DNA from: Aurantiacibacter atlanticus
Lineage (GTDB): Bacteria > Pseudomonadota > Alphaproteobacteria > Sphingomonadales > Sphingomonadaceae
Reading direction: 5' to 3'
DNA: 64,000 nucleotides
Assembly (NCBI RefSeq): GCF_001077815.2
Contig: NZ_CP011310.1
Coordinates: forward strand, 2,108,001-2,172,000
Shown here: in pieces, positions 1 to 10,613 of the stretch
How positions within the stretch are numbered: position 1 is the stretch's first letter
Layout: each line of letters begins with the position of its first letter
Translations under genes and position numbers: made by a program
The notes under the pieces: generated by a model
Database searches by the model: none
What the model was told of the DNA's origin: nothing
The model's input: the letters and a program-made list of their open reading frames with translations, nothing else

Positions 1-326
1 CCCATCTTGGCCGCGGCGACAGCCGTATTGTCTGGCTCCATTGGGTCGACGATGCGTGGCATGCCTGTCTTGACATTGCAGAAGGCGCAGGCGCGGGTGC
101 ACACATCGCCCAAAATCATCACGGTCGCGTGCTTTTTCTCCCAGCATTCCCCGATATTGGGGCAAGCAGCTTCCTCGCAAACGGTGTTGAGGTTAAGATC
201 GCGCATAAGCTTGCGCGTCTCATGATAGCCCTTGCCGGTCGGAGCTTTCACCCGGATCCAGTCCGGCTTTCGTTGGCGGGCCGGGCTTCCGCCTTCGGGA
301 GATGGAGTGTTGGCAAGATCGTTCAT
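1..326 (-). CDS. lipA: Lipoyl synthase, N-terminal part (cut by window edge)
   Basis: Radical-SAM enzyme that inserts two sulfurs into octanoyl chains on lipoyl domains (lipoate synthesis). The visible 108 residues hold both cluster motifs: the auxiliary [4Fe-4S] set C50, C55, C61 (CX4CX5C) and the radical-SAM set C76, C80, C83 (CTRACAFC). The family is usually about 310-320 residues, so roughly two thirds lies outside the window. The ATG at 324-326 is preceded by a GGAG/GAGG-like ribosome site. It diverges from the carbonic anhydrase gene across about 95 bp. The identification is firm. Confidence 0.95.
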   Translation of the reverse strand, partial: MNDLANTPSPEGGSPARQRKPDWIRVKAPTGKGYHETRKLMRDLNLNTVCEEAACPNIGECWEKKHATVMILGDVCTRACAFCNVKTGMPRIVDPMEPDNTAVAAAKM

Positions 327-420
327 CGCGAGCCTCACTTAGGCTCCCGCCCTGCCTCGAGCAACCCGTAGCAACCAACTGACTTGCTAAAATCGTAATT
401 TCGCGGCAGCGGTGTTCTTC

Positions 421-1056
421 ATGAAAAGCTTCAAAGAAATGGTTGCGGGCTATAGCCGTTTTCGCAGTGGCGATTGGGAAGAACAGCGCCAGCGGTGGGA
501 GCAGTTGAAGGATGGCCAGTCCCCACAGGTCATGGTCATCGCCTGTTCTGACAGCCGCGTTGATCCCGCGCAGATATTCGACGTCGATCCCGGTGAGATA
601 TTCGTGGTTCGAAATGTCGCGGCGCTGGTGCCTCCTTTCGAGACTACGCCGGGTCGCCATGGTGTGTCAGCCGCTCTGGAATTTGCGGTCCAATTCCTGA
701 AGGTCCGCGAAGTTGTGGTCATGGGCCATGGCATGTGTGGCGGGTGCAAGGCCGCGTTGACCCAGGATCTTCATGGCACCAAGCCGGGTGAAGGCGGGTT
801 TGTGGCGCACTGGATCGATATGCTCGATTCGACGCGCGATCCCATTGCGAAAACGCTGGGCACCACAGGCCGCGAGGCAGAGCGTGCGATGGAACTGGCT
901 GCCGTAAAGGTGAGCCTGGCCAATTTGCGCACTTTTCCCTGCGTGCAGGAGAAGGAGGCATCAGGCGAACTCGATTTGCGCGGAGCTTATTTCGCCATAT
1001 CGGATGGATTGCTGCACCTGCTCGACGAAGACAGTGGAGAGTTTGCCCCAGCATAG
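421..1056 (+). CDS. Beta-class carbonic anhydrase
   Basis: Zinc enzyme interconverting CO2 and bicarbonate in the cytoplasm. The 211-residue product has the diagnostic beta-class residues: C42-x-D44-x-R46 (ACSDSR) and H103-x-x-C106 (HGMCGGC), giving the Cys2His zinc site and the Asp-Arg dyad. Length is normal for the family. I chose the ATG at 421; a GTG nine bases upstream is in frame but has no better ribosome site. It stands alone, divergent from lipA. Whether it supplies bicarbonate for CarAB and other carboxylations here is inference. Confidence 0.93.
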   Translation: MKSFKEMVAGYSRFRSGDWEEQRQRWEQLKDGQSPQVMVIACSDSRVDPAQIFDVDPGEIFVVRNVAALVPPFETTPGRHGVSAALEFAVQFLKVREVVVMGHGMCGGCKAALTQDLHGTKPGEGGFVAHWIDMLDSTRDPIAKTLGTTGREAERAMELAAVKVSLANLRTFPCVQEKEASGELDLRGAYFAISDGLLHLLDEDSGEFAPA

Positions 1057-1082
1057 CGATCGGGTGACTATTGCACTCGACC

Positions 1083-1817
1083 ATGCAGGTTGCCATGTCC
1101 TCACTCATGCATGAAGCCAGCCTGAAGAATATCGCCCTCCTCATTGATGCGGATAATGCCAGCCACGCGGGCATTGATCCGGTTTTGACTGTTCTTGCAG
1201 AGCTGGGACAGGTCAACATCCGTCGCGCCTATGGCAATTGGGCCAAGCCCGCGCTGTCCAAATGGAACAAGATCACCCATCGGTTTGGCCTTCAGCCGAT
1301 GCAGCAATTTGATCTTACCAAAGGAAAGAATGCCACCGATATCGCGATGGCTATCGATGCCATCGATCTGCTGAATGCAGGCAAGGTGGACGGTTTCGGT
1401 ATCATGAGCTCGGACAGCGATTTCACACCGCTGGTTACACGCCTGCGGCAGGACGGGATGATCGTATACGGGTTCGGCAGGGACAAGGCGCCAGAGGCGT
1501 TCAAGACAGCCTGCACCCGCTACATTGATGTGGATCAGCTCATCCGCACAAATTCTTCCGATGAGAAACCGGGCCCGGATAATACGCTGGACGATGAGCT
1601 GATTGCCCTTCTCGGCGATGCGTGGAAAGCAGCCAGCCGCGATGATGAAGGATTCGCCCGCCTTCAGGAAGTGGGCCAGATTGCCGGCAACCGATCCAGC
1701 TTTGATGTCCGCAATTACGGCTTCAAACGCCTGTCAGACCTGATGCGCGCCGCCAGCGACAACTTCAAGATGGAGCGGCGTGACGACAAACAATTATATG
1801 TCAGACGCTTGCGATAG
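1083..1817 (+). CDS. NYN-domain protein with C-terminal OST-HTH/LOTUS-like domain
   Basis: Predicted RNA-binding or RNA-cleaving protein of the LabA/DUF88 group. Residues about 15-155 form a NYN (PIN-like) domain with the expected acidic positions: LLIDADNAS near the start, KNATDIAMAIDA in the middle and SSDSDFTPLV further on. The last 75 residues (DDELIALLGDAW to KQLYVRRLR) look like an OST-HTH/LOTUS domain. The start is uncertain: in-frame ATGs occur at 1083, 1095 and 1107 with no clear ribosome site, and I report the longest ATG form. The substrate is not known from sequence. Confidence 0.8.
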   Translation: MQVAMSSLMHEASLKNIALLIDADNASHAGIDPVLTVLAELGQVNIRRAYGNWAKPALSKWNKITHRFGLQPMQQFDLTKGKNATDIAMAIDAIDLLNAGKVDGFGIMSSDSDFTPLVTRLRQDGMIVYGFGRDKAPEAFKTACTRYIDVDQLIRTNSSDEKPGPDNTLDDELIALLGDAWKAASRDDEGFARLQEVGQIAGNRSSFDVRNYGFKRLSDLMRAASDNFKMERRDDKQLYVRRLR

Positions 1818-1895
1818 GTATCCCCTGCACGCCCTTCGGGCACAATAGCCGAGCTGATTCGTTGCTGCCTTGAACAAAAAATCGGGGAGCTTTGA

Positions 1896-2696
1896 ATGGT
1901 CGACAAATCTGAAAAATTTGATTGGTTGGTGCGTGTTGGCTATTTTAGCCGCGCCATCCTTTACGCTATGCTGGGGCTTATAGCGCTCACCAGCGCCCAA
2001 AAGATCAGTCAGGGCACCGATGGCATTTTTCTTGCTATTGAAGATTTCCCCGCTGGGACAGTCATTCTCTGGATCATGGTAATAGGCCTTTTCGCCTACG
2101 CCCTTTTTCGCTTCGCCTCGACCGCTTTTGATATTGAGAACAACGGCAGCGATACCAAAGGCTGGGCCAAGCGCATCGGTCACGCTGGCAGCGGAATTGG
2201 CCACCTTGCGCTCGCATGGTCGGCTTATAAATTCGCCAGCAGCGAAGGCAGTTCTGGAGACGGTGGTGCGCAAAGTGCGGCGGCGGGCGTGTTATCTGTA
2301 GATTTTGGTGGCGTTGCTCTCGGTATCTTGGGCCTGGCGTTCTTCATCACAGCCATATTCCAGATCAAGAAAGGCATTTCAGGCGAATTCATGCACCGCA
2401 TTTCGGCTGCTGCACCTGATGCAACGCGCTGGCTCGGCGCTATCGGCTATTGCGCGCGCGGTGTGGTCTATGGCGTAATCGGCTGGTCGCTTTTCAAGGC
2501 AGGTTTCATGTCGGGTGGTGCCCAGCAGGTGAAAACACTGGGTGACGCGGTGGCCAGCCTGGCGGGTCAGGGGCCGGTTTTTACATTGACGGCCATTGGC
2601 TTGTTGCTCTTCGGCCTCTTCAGCCTGGTGCTGGCGCAATATCGGATCATTCCTGATTTAGGGGCGGACGGCAAAGTTCCGCAGTTCAGGGCATGA
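1896..2696 (+). CDS. DUF1206-family integral membrane protein
   Basis: A 266-residue protein with about six hydrophobic segments arranged as three similar two-helix units, the hallmark of DUF1206. The units begin near residues 11, 95 and 177 (compare VGYFSRAILYAMLGL with IGYCARGVVYGVIGW). It will sit in the inner membrane; its biochemical role is unknown. A GGGGAG ribosome site precedes the ATG. Its stop overlaps the start of the glutaredoxin-MauE gene (ATGA), so the two are probably translationally coupled and may work together. Confidence 0.82.
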   Translation: MVDKSEKFDWLVRVGYFSRAILYAMLGLIALTSAQKISQGTDGIFLAIEDFPAGTVILWIMVIGLFAYALFRFASTAFDIENNGSDTKGWAKRIGHAGSGIGHLALAWSAYKFASSEGSSGDGGAQSAAAGVLSVDFGGVALGILGLAFFITAIFQIKKGISGEFMHRISAAAPDATRWLGAIGYCARGVVYGVIGWSLFKAGFMSGGAQQVKTLGDAVASLAGQGPVFTLTAIGLLLFGLFSLVLAQYRIIPDLGADGKVPQFRA

Positions 2697-3475
2697 ACGA
2701 TCAACCAGACCTCAACGTGAAAAAAGCGCATGGGCAGAAGGCCGCGCGTCTTTATCGGATGATGATGGAAGATCACATCTGCCCCTATGGCGTGAAGTCC
2801 AAATATCTTCTCGAAAGCAATGGCTTCACAGTTGAAGACATCCATCTGACCACGCGAGAGGAAACTGACAGTTTCAAACAGGCGCATGACGTCAAGACAA
2901 CTCCCCAGACCTTTATCGGCGGGGTGCGCATTGGTGGATATGATGATCTGCGTGCCCATTTCGGTAAACCCGTCCCGAAAAAGGATGAGACAAGCTATAG
3001 GCCCGTTCTGGCCGTTTTTGCCGTGGCACTCGGTCTGGCGCTGTCACTCAGCCTGTGGTCGTTTGGCACCCCATTGACCATCCGCGCAGGCGAATGGTTC
3101 ATCGCATTTTCCATGGCGATGCTAGCAATGCTGAAATTGCAGGACGTCGAGACATTCTCATCGATGTTTCTTGGATATGATATGCTGGCGCGGAAATGGG
3201 TGCCTTACGCCTATCTCTATCCCTATCTGGAGGCACTTGCAGCGATCTTGATGGCCGGGCGCATCCTTCCCTGGCTTTCAATCCCCGTGGCTTTGACTAT
3301 CGGAACAATTGGTGCGGTCAGCGTGTTCTACGCGGTCTATATTCAGAAGCGTGAGATCAAATGCGCCTGTGTCGGAAGCAGTTCCAATGTTCCACTCGGT
3401 TTCGTCTCACTGTCAGAAAACCTCGCGATGGTCGGTATGGCGGTCTGGATGATCATAAGAATGGTAACGGTCTAG
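2693..3475 (+). CDS. Glutaredoxin fused to a MauE/DoxX-like membrane domain
   Basis: Residues 1-95 form a glutaredoxin domain with a CPYG active site at C30 (one cysteine only) and the cis-Pro/GG stretch TPQTFIGGVRIGGYDDL. Residues about 105-260 form a four-helix membrane domain like MauE/DoxX, with a Cys pair (KCACVG) just after its third helix. The architecture suggests a membrane-anchored thiol redox protein that passes electrons to or from the membrane. It overlaps the DUF1206 gene by four bases. The two domain calls are fairly sure; the substrate is not known. Confidence 0.78.
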   Translation: MNDQPDLNVKKAHGQKAARLYRMMMEDHICPYGVKSKYLLESNGFTVEDIHLTTREETDSFKQAHDVKTTPQTFIGGVRIGGYDDLRAHFGKPVPKKDETSYRPVLAVFAVALGLALSLSLWSFGTPLTIRAGEWFIAFSMAMLAMLKLQDVETFSSMFLGYDMLARKWVPYAYLYPYLEALAAILMAGRILPWLSIPVALTIGTIGAVSVFYAVYIQKREIKCACVGSSSNVPLGFVSLSENLAMVGMAVWMIIRMVTV

Positions 3476-3491
3476 AGGAAAGCCAAAGCTA

Positions 3492-3509
3492 CGGTAATCA
3501 GAGTTACCG
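3492..3509. terminator. Small hairpin between convergent genes
   Basis: CGGTAA (3492-3497) and TTACCG (3504-3509) pair perfectly around a 6-nt loop, in the 41-bp gap between two convergent stop codons. There is no strong T-run on either side, so this is only a candidate bidirectional terminator. Confidence 0.35.
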
Positions 3510-3516
3510 CAATTGA

Positions 3517-4026
3517 TTATCCGCCGCAGCTCACCGTCCCGCTGCCGGTGTACACCACGCGATCTAGCTGGTCATACAGCCACATTGTGCCGCCATACAT
3601 TGTATCTTCAGTCTCATCACCCGGGATTTTTTCGTCGATTGCAAGGCGCAGCGCATATTGCCGACTGTTATATAAGGTGCGTGAATTGGCAGGCAATTCG
3701 CGTGAACCGGGATCGGCAGCAAACCGCACCATTTCGCCATCGATTTTCATATAGGCATCCACTTCGCGGGCGATCACCCTCACTCCCATGCTGGTGCCTG
3801 GCGCATAGGAGCACGCGCGGCCGAGCAGATCGTGGGACTCGATATCCGGATAAGTAATCGCTTCAGGCACTACTTCGCGCAACGGCAACCCTGCTTCATT
3901 CGCCTCGCGCACGCGATCAGCCATTGCGGCATTTTCTGCCTGCATTTCCGTTTCGGAAGCCGCTTCCGAACAGGCGCCCAGTGCCAGCGCCACTATCAAA
4001 AGCGGTGTGAACTTGCGCACGATCAA
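3517..4026 (-). CDS. Putative lipoprotein of unknown function
   Basis: A 169-residue protein with a short type II signal peptide and lipobox LGAC (Cys19), so it is likely lipidated and held in the envelope. The mature part is acidic and has further cysteines (GRACSYAPG, TVSCGG) that could form a disulfide. I do not recognise the family. Its ATG overlaps the mutL stop by four bases (4023-4026), so it is probably co-transcribed with mutL, although a functional link is not obvious. Confidence 0.7.
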   Translation of the reverse strand: MIVRKFTPLLIVALALGACSEAASETEMQAENAAMADRVREANEAGLPLREVVPEAITYPDIESHDLLGRACSYAPGTSMGVRVIAREVDAYMKIDGEMVRFAADPGSRELPANSRTLYNSRQYALRLAIDEKIPGDETEDTMYGGTMWLYDQLDRVVYTGSGTVSCGG

Positions 4027-5864
4027 TGCCTCCCGAACAATTTTTCAACATCATCCATAGATAATTTTACCCATGTCGGACGACCATGATTGCACTGTCC
4101 TGAGCGCGGGGTCGACTCCATTTCACGCAAAAGAGCATTCATTTCCGCAACTTCCAAGGTTCGACCTGCGCGAACGGACCCGTGACAGGCCATCGTGGCA
4201 AGCACATGTTCTATTTTCTCGCTCAACAATAGTGATGCACCATGATTGGCGATATCGTCTGCCAGATCGCGCAAGAGCGCCTGTGGTTCTGCTTTGCCGA
4301 GCACCCCGGGCAAGGCACGCACCAGCATGGCATCAGGACCGAAGCGTTCTATCAGCAGGCCCAGTTCTGCAAAATGTTCAGCCTGCTCCTCCAGCCGGTC
4401 ACAGGAAGGTTCATCCAGCTCTACGACCTCGGGCATCAGCATGGCCTGGCTTGCCGCAACCTTGTCACCCGCGCCTGCGGCACGTAGCCGTTCGAGCACA
4501 ATGCGTTCATGGGCTGCGTGTTGATCTACCAGAACCAGTCCGTCAGCAGCCTCGGCCACGATATAGGTCTTTGCGACCTGCCCTCGCGCTATACCGAGGG
4601 GATAATCTGCGATTCGCTCGGGCAGGTCTTGCGCAGCATGTGCCCTTCCCTGCGGCAGAGCATCGACACCGGCAGAACCATCGTTGGCCCTCGGATCACC
4701 CATTGCCTGCCATGTAACGCCCGCTTCGGCGACGCGCGCCTGCGACGGTGAAGTCCAGTCGCGGCCGGAAAAAATAGAGCGCAGCGCAGGCGACTGCTCA
4801 TCGGAAAAGGGTTCTGCCTGCCAGCGCCCCATTGCGCCACTGTCGGGTGCTTGTGCGCTTCGTCTGTCACCGGTGGAAAGCGCCTGCCGCAGTCCGCTGA
4901 CGATGAAACCGCGCACGCCCGCCGCGTCACGAAAGCGCACTTCGGTCTTGGCAGGATGCACATTCACATCCACATCGGCGAACGGAATTTCAAGAAACAG
5001 CGCCAGCACTGCGTGCCGATCCCGCGCCAGCATATCCGCATAGGCACCGCGCACCGCCCCTGACAGCAACCTGTCTTTGACTGGGCGACCATTGACGAAC
5101 AGATATTGATGATCGGCAACGCCGCGATTGTAAGTGGGCAGGCCTGCGATGCCGGTGAGACGCATCACGCCCTCACCACTTGGCCGCTCCACGTCGATCT
5201 GGACGGCATTGTTCGCCAATTCGCGCGCAACGATCTGCGCCACGCGTGCCGGCACCTCCTGCCCCTGCTGCACGGCAAATATCCGGCGCTCACCATGTTC
5301 GAAGGTAAAAGCGAGATCGGGCCGCGCCATTGCAAGGCGCCGGACCACGTCATAGCAGGCAGCATATTCACTACGCGCGGTTCGCAGGAATTTTCGCCTT
5401 GCGGGGATTTTTTCGAAGAGTTGCTCCACTCTGACTCGCGTGCCTGGCGGAAGTGCAGCGGGGCCTTCAGCCGTCAGAGCGCCGTGATTGACCACGCGCT
5501 GCCAGCCTTCGTCACTTTCGCGGGGCCGGCTTTCAAGGCTTAGTTTCGCAACGCTGGCAATGGAAGGCAGCGCCTCTCCGCGAAATCCGAGCGTTGCCAC
5601 CTGCTCTATCGCTTCATCGCTCAACTTGGATGTAGCATGACGTTCCAGCGCCAGCGCCATTTCGTCAGGCGACATGCCACAACCATCGTCTGTGACCTCG
5701 ATTGAACCCAGCCCCCCCTCAGTGATGGCAATGCTTATCCGCCGTGCTCCGGAATCGATGGCGTTTTCCACTAATTCCTTCAAGGCGGAAGCCGGACGTT
5801 CGACAACTTCGCCTGCGGCAATACGGTTTACGAGCGTTTCTGGAAGGCGACGAATTTGCGGCAT
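4023..5864 (-). CDS. mutL: DNA mismatch repair protein MutL
   Basis: GHKL ATPase that couples MutS mismatch recognition to downstream repair. The 613-residue product shows the N-terminal motifs ELVENAIDSG, DDGCGM and GFRGEALPSIA, then a variable linker (about 340-420) and a C-terminal dimerisation domain containing VLVDQHAAHERI and ending with the CNHGRPT box. That box occurs in MutL proteins generally, and I did not check for the full endonuclease motif set. Length matches alphaproteobacterial MutL. It begins the minus-strand unit that also carries the lipoprotein gene, divergent from mreB. Confidence 0.97.
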   Translation of the reverse strand: MPQIRRLPETLVNRIAAGEVVERPASALKELVENAIDSGARRISIAITEGGLGSIEVTDDGCGMSPDEMALALERHATSKLSDEAIEQVATLGFRGEALPSIASVAKLSLESRPRESDEGWQRVVNHGALTAEGPAALPPGTRVRVEQLFEKIPARRKFLRTARSEYAACYDVVRRLAMARPDLAFTFEHGERRIFAVQQGQEVPARVAQIVARELANNAVQIDVERPSGEGVMRLTGIAGLPTYNRGVADHQYLFVNGRPVKDRLLSGAVRGAYADMLARDRHAVLALFLEIPFADVDVNVHPAKTEVRFRDAAGVRGFIVSGLRQALSTGDRRSAQAPDSGAMGRWQAEPFSDEQSPALRSIFSGRDWTSPSQARVAEAGVTWQAMGDPRANDGSAGVDALPQGRAHAAQDLPERIADYPLGIARGQVAKTYIVAEAADGLVLVDQHAAHERIVLERLRAAGAGDKVAASQAMLMPEVVELDEPSCDRLEEQAEHFAELGLLIERFGPDAMLVRALPGVLGKAEPQALLRDLADDIANHGASLLLSEKIEHVLATMACHGSVRAGRTLEVAEMNALLREMESTPRSGQCNHGRPTWVKLSMDDVEKLFGRH

Positions 5865-5868
5865 TTGA

Positions 5869-7095
<1,227 letters not shown>

Positions 7096-7127
7096 TCGCT
7101 TAACACCTATTGGGGGAGCGGGCCGCA

Positions 7128-8027
7128 ATGGCACCGCCTTCGGCGCAAACAACCGGTTCGAACAAGAAGGCACAGCTTGGCCGCTTTGCCGGCTATGTGT
7201 TTGCCAGCGCGGGCGCTGTTATCGGCGCGCTTCTGCTTCTCGTCTCGCTTTTGCGGCCAGATGCCTTTTACGGCCTGCGTAGCATGGCCACCGATGCCGC
7301 TTATCCCATAGGGGAAGCTGGCGCCGTGGGCCGTTCGGGGTCACGCAGCTTCTTTGAAGCCATTGCCGGTTACTATCAGGCTGGCTCCAAAAACGCTGAG
7401 CTGGAGCAGGAAATCGCCATTGCACGCGTCAGGCTGGCAGAGGCGGCAGCTCTCGAACAGGAAAATGCACGGTTGAAAGCTGTGCTCGGCCTGAAAGAGG
7501 ACGAGAACGAACCCATTGCCGTGGGGCGATTAATCGGGTCCAGTTCTTCCAGCTTGCGTCGGTTTGGTTATCTTTCTGCCGGTCGCAATGACGGCGTTGA
7601 AGTGGGTATGCCGGTAACGTCACCAATGGGCCTGGTTGGCCGAATACTTGAAACAGGCCGCTCGACCTCGCGCGTCCTCCTGCTGACGGATCCTGAAAGC
7701 ATCGTGCCCGTTCGCCGCGCAACGGATGACGTGGTCGCATTTGCCGAAGGACGCGCAGACGGCAGTTTGCGCATCCGTCTTATCAATCTCGGTATCAATC
7801 CGCTCAAAGAAGGCGATATATTCGTGACCTCGGGCGCGGGGGGACTTTTCACTCCGGGCGTAGCCGTGGCGATGGTTACGCGGATTACCGATGATGGCGC
7901 CATCGCCAGCCTGCTCAGCAACCCGGCGGCTACGGACTATGTCGTTGTCCATCCTTTCTTTGAGCCTGAGGCGATCACCGCCTCACAGGCCCCGCTGCGA
8001 ACCGAACAGCCTGTCGAAGACGATTGA
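7128..8027 (+). CDS. mreC: Rod-shape determining protein MreC
   Basis: Bitopic inner-membrane protein linking MreB to the PBP2-RodA synthase. It has one N-terminal membrane helix (about residues 20-42), a coiled coil (about 85-118, rich in Glu and Leu: NAELEQEIAIARVRL) and the beta-rich periplasmic MreC domain. I chose ATG 7128 because a GGGGGAG ribosome site lies at 7112-7118; an in-frame TTG at 7110 overlaps that site. The stop overlaps the mreD ATG by one base. Confidence 0.94.
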   Translation: MAPPSAQTTGSNKKAQLGRFAGYVFASAGAVIGALLLLVSLLRPDAFYGLRSMATDAAYPIGEAGAVGRSGSRSFFEAIAGYYQAGSKNAELEQEIAIARVRLAEAAALEQENARLKAVLGLKEDENEPIAVGRLIGSSSSSLRRFGYLSAGRNDGVEVGMPVTSPMGLVGRILETGRSTSRVLLLTDPESIVPVRRATDDVVAFAEGRADGSLRIRLINLGINPLKEGDIFVTSGAGGLFTPGVAVAMVTRITDDGAIASLLSNPAATDYVVVHPFFEPEAITASQAPLRTEQPVEDD

Positions 8028-8581
8028 TGGAACAGTTGAACCCCAGCGCACGGCGCGATCAGTTCGGCAGCAAGATAAATCGGGACCATTCCCCCGTGCT
8101 ATCCCACGGGGTTCCATGGGCGATTATCCTGCTGGCTTGCATGTCGCCCCTTCTGCCGATCATTGCATCTGCCCCTCTCGTCCCACCGCTGGGCTATATG
8201 TTCCTGCTGGGCTGGCGCGTGTTGCGCCCGGGAATTCTCCCCTTATGGGCCGGATTGCCGATCGGCCTGTTCGATGACATGTTTTCAGGCCAGCCACTAG
8301 GATCCGGCGCGCTGCTGTTTTCACTCACCATGATTGCAATCGACTTGATCGAGATGCGATTTCCCTGGCGCGGCTTTTGGCAGGACTGGGGTGTAGCTTC
8401 GATATTCCTGGCTTTATATCTTGCGCTGGCGGCAATATTTTCCGGCGCATCTTTGTCGCTGGTTCAGTTTACTCTCATCTTGCCGCAGCTAGCCTTGTCT
8501 ATCCTGATTTTCCCGCTTGTAGCGCAGCTGGTTTCGCTGCTTGATCGTTTCCGGCTGAAGCGCGTTCGTAGATTCGGCTAG
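8027..8581 (+). CDS. mreD: Rod-shape determining protein MreD
   Basis: Small polytopic inner-membrane partner of MreC. The 184 residues contain about five hydrophobic segments starting near residue 30, preceded by a charged N-terminal tail. Sequence conservation in MreD is low, so the call rests on topology and on its place between mreC and mrdA. The ATG at 8027 overlaps the mreC TGA by one base. A TTG three bases upstream is an alternative start. Confidence 0.9.
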   Translation: MEQLNPSARRDQFGSKINRDHSPVLSHGVPWAIILLACMSPLLPIIASAPLVPPLGYMFLLGWRVLRPGILPLWAGLPIGLFDDMFSGQPLGSGALLFSLTMIAIDLIEMRFPWRGFWQDWGVASIFLALYLALAAIFSGASLSLVQFTLILPQLALSILIFPLVAQLVSLLDRFRLKRVRRFG

Positions 8582-8585
8582 ATAG

Positions 8586-10613
8586 ATGGCACCGAAACTA
8601 ACCTCCAACTCCCTGAAGCAGACCTTTGACCGCCGCAGCTTCGTGGTGGGCGCTGTGCAGGGCGGTATTGGTTGTCTGCTGGCAGCCCGCATGGGCTATA
8701 TCGCAGTTGCCGAGAATGAAAAATACGAGATGGAGGCGGAAAGCAATCGGGTGAACCTTACCCTGATACCGCCACGGCGTGGCTGGATCCTTGATCGCAA
8801 CGGATCGCCCCTCGCCTCCAACCGCGCAGATTTCCGCGTCGATATCATACCTGAACGTCTCCACGATCCCGAGCACACCGTTAATTTGCTTGGTGAGTTG
8901 CTCGATTTTACCGAGGTCGAAAAAGTCGATCTAATGGAAAGGCTTCAGGACAGCCGCGGCTTTGCTGCAGTGGCTGTTGCCAGCGGCCTGTCCTTTGACA
9001 AATTTGCCGCTGTCAGCGTGCGCCTGCCGGAACTGCCCGGCGTCGTTCCCCAGCGAGGTTTTTCGCGCTATTACCCTACTGCTGCATCTGTCGGCCATCT
9101 TATCGGATATGTCGGTGCGCCCAGTCGCGAGGAATATGAGCTGGAGCCGCAGCCACTGCTTCTGACCCCGGGCTTCAAGATGGGCAAGGACGGGCTGGAG
9201 CAGCAATTCGAACAGATCCTGCGCGGCGTACCCGGCGCGCGCCGGGTAGAGGTTACCGCCGCTGGACGGATTGTGCGCGACCTCGAAACCCGAGAGGACG
9301 TGCAGGGAAACCCCGTGCGCCTGACGATTGACGGGCCACTGCAGGATTACGCTGCGCGGCGATTGGGGCTGGAATCCGGCTCCGTCGTCGTGATGGATTG
9401 CCTCACAGGTGATCTTCTTTGCATGGCCTCCATGCCCAGCTTCGATCCCAACAGCTTTTCAAATGGCATCGGTCGGCTCGAATACTCCATGCTCAGTGAG
9501 AATGAGCGCGTGCCGCTGCGCAACAAGGTTTTGCAGGGACTCTATCCGCCCGGATCGACTGTCAAACCGACCGTGGGCATGGCGTTGATGGGCGCCGGGA
9601 TAGATCCTGAAGAAACAGTGTTTTGTGGCGGTGGCCTTCGTGTGGGTAATCGAGTGTTCCGTTGCTGGAAGCGAAGCGGACACGGCAGCGTCAATCTCGC
9701 CAAGGGTATTTACCAGAGCTGCGACGTTTATTTCTACGCGATGGCGCAGCGCACCGGCATGTGGCCAATCGCGGAAACCTGTCGGCGTTACGGCATGCAG
9801 CAGGAGTTCGATCTGCCTGTGGTCAGCCAGTTTTATGGCACTGTGCCCGATCCTGACTGGAAAGAGGAGAAATACGGTCGGGAATGGCAGGCATTCGACA
9901 CAGTTAATGCCACCATTGGCCAGGGTTATATGCTCGCCAGCCCGCTGCAATTGGCGGTCATGGCGTCACGTCTGGCAACATCCGATATTGTGGTGCCGCG
10001 TTTACGCCTTACAGACACGGCGCCGCGCTTTGAATCCATGGACGTGAGCGCGGAATACAAGGCTTACATTCGTCAGGCGATGAGTGATGTGGTCAACGGG
10101 CCGGGTACTGCTGGGCGCGCGCGTCTTCCAATTGATGACGTGCTCATGGCAGGAAAGACCGGCACTGCGCAGGTTGTCGGCCTCAATCTGTCGGACGGTA
10201 AATCGGGCCCGTGGAAATATCGTGACCACGGCCTGTTCATCTTTTTCGCCCCATTCGATAATCCGCGCTACGCAGGTGCAGTGGTGATCGAGCACGGCGG
10301 CGGATCGGGCGCGGCATATCCGGTTGCGCGTGATGTGATGACCTTCCTTTTCGATCCGCAAAAGGGGCTGGATGCATTGCATGCCCTGGAAGCACAATGG
10401 GGCGGAACTGCGCAGCAAAGGCTCGATAGGCAGTATGCGGCCTATGCCGCGGCCGCGGGAGTAGATCTGCCCCCCGTCCCTGCCCCTATGACTTTGGCTC
10501 AGCAGGTCGATGCAGAAGCGCGGGCCGCTGTTATCGAACCGGTGCGGGCCGATACCGATGCATTTGTCCCGCGCGAAGAAGCCAATCCTCGATCCAGCGA
10601 GGTAGCGACATGA
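8586..10613 (+). CDS. mrdA: Penicillin-binding protein 2 (peptidoglycan transpeptidase)
   Basis: Class B PBP that crosslinks lateral-wall peptidoglycan in the periplasm together with RodA. After an N-terminal membrane anchor comes the dimerisation domain (RRGWILDRNGSPLASNRADF), then the transpeptidase domain with the nucleophile in YPPGSTVKP (Ser about 324), an SCDVYFY motif near 378 and the KTGTAQ motif near 523. The 675 residues include a tail of some 80 residues beyond the catalytic domain that looks low-complexity and proline/alanine-rich. Its last codons overlap rodA. Confidence 0.96.
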   Translation: MAPKLTSNSLKQTFDRRSFVVGAVQGGIGCLLAARMGYIAVAENEKYEMEAESNRVNLTLIPPRRGWILDRNGSPLASNRADFRVDIIPERLHDPEHTVNLLGELLDFTEVEKVDLMERLQDSRGFAAVAVASGLSFDKFAAVSVRLPELPGVVPQRGFSRYYPTAASVGHLIGYVGAPSREEYELEPQPLLLTPGFKMGKDGLEQQFEQILRGVPGARRVEVTAAGRIVRDLETREDVQGNPVRLTIDGPLQDYAARRLGLESGSVVVMDCLTGDLLCMASMPSFDPNSFSNGIGRLEYSMLSENERVPLRNKVLQGLYPPGSTVKPTVGMALMGAGIDPEETVFCGGGLRVGNRVFRCWKRSGHGSVNLAKGIYQSCDVYFYAMAQRTGMWPIAETCRRYGMQQEFDLPVVSQFYGTVPDPDWKEEKYGREWQAFDTVNATIGQGYMLASPLQLAVMASRLATSDIVVPRLRLTDTAPRFESMDVSAEYKAYIRQAMSDVVNGPGTAGRARLPIDDVLMAGKTGTAQVVGLNLSDGKSGPWKYRDHGLFIFFAPFDNPRYAGAVVIEHGGGSGAAYPVARDVMTFLFDPQKGLDALHALEAQWGGTAQQRLDRQYAAYAAAAGVDLPPVPAPMTLAQQVDAEARAAVIEPVRADTDAFVPREEANPRSSEVAT

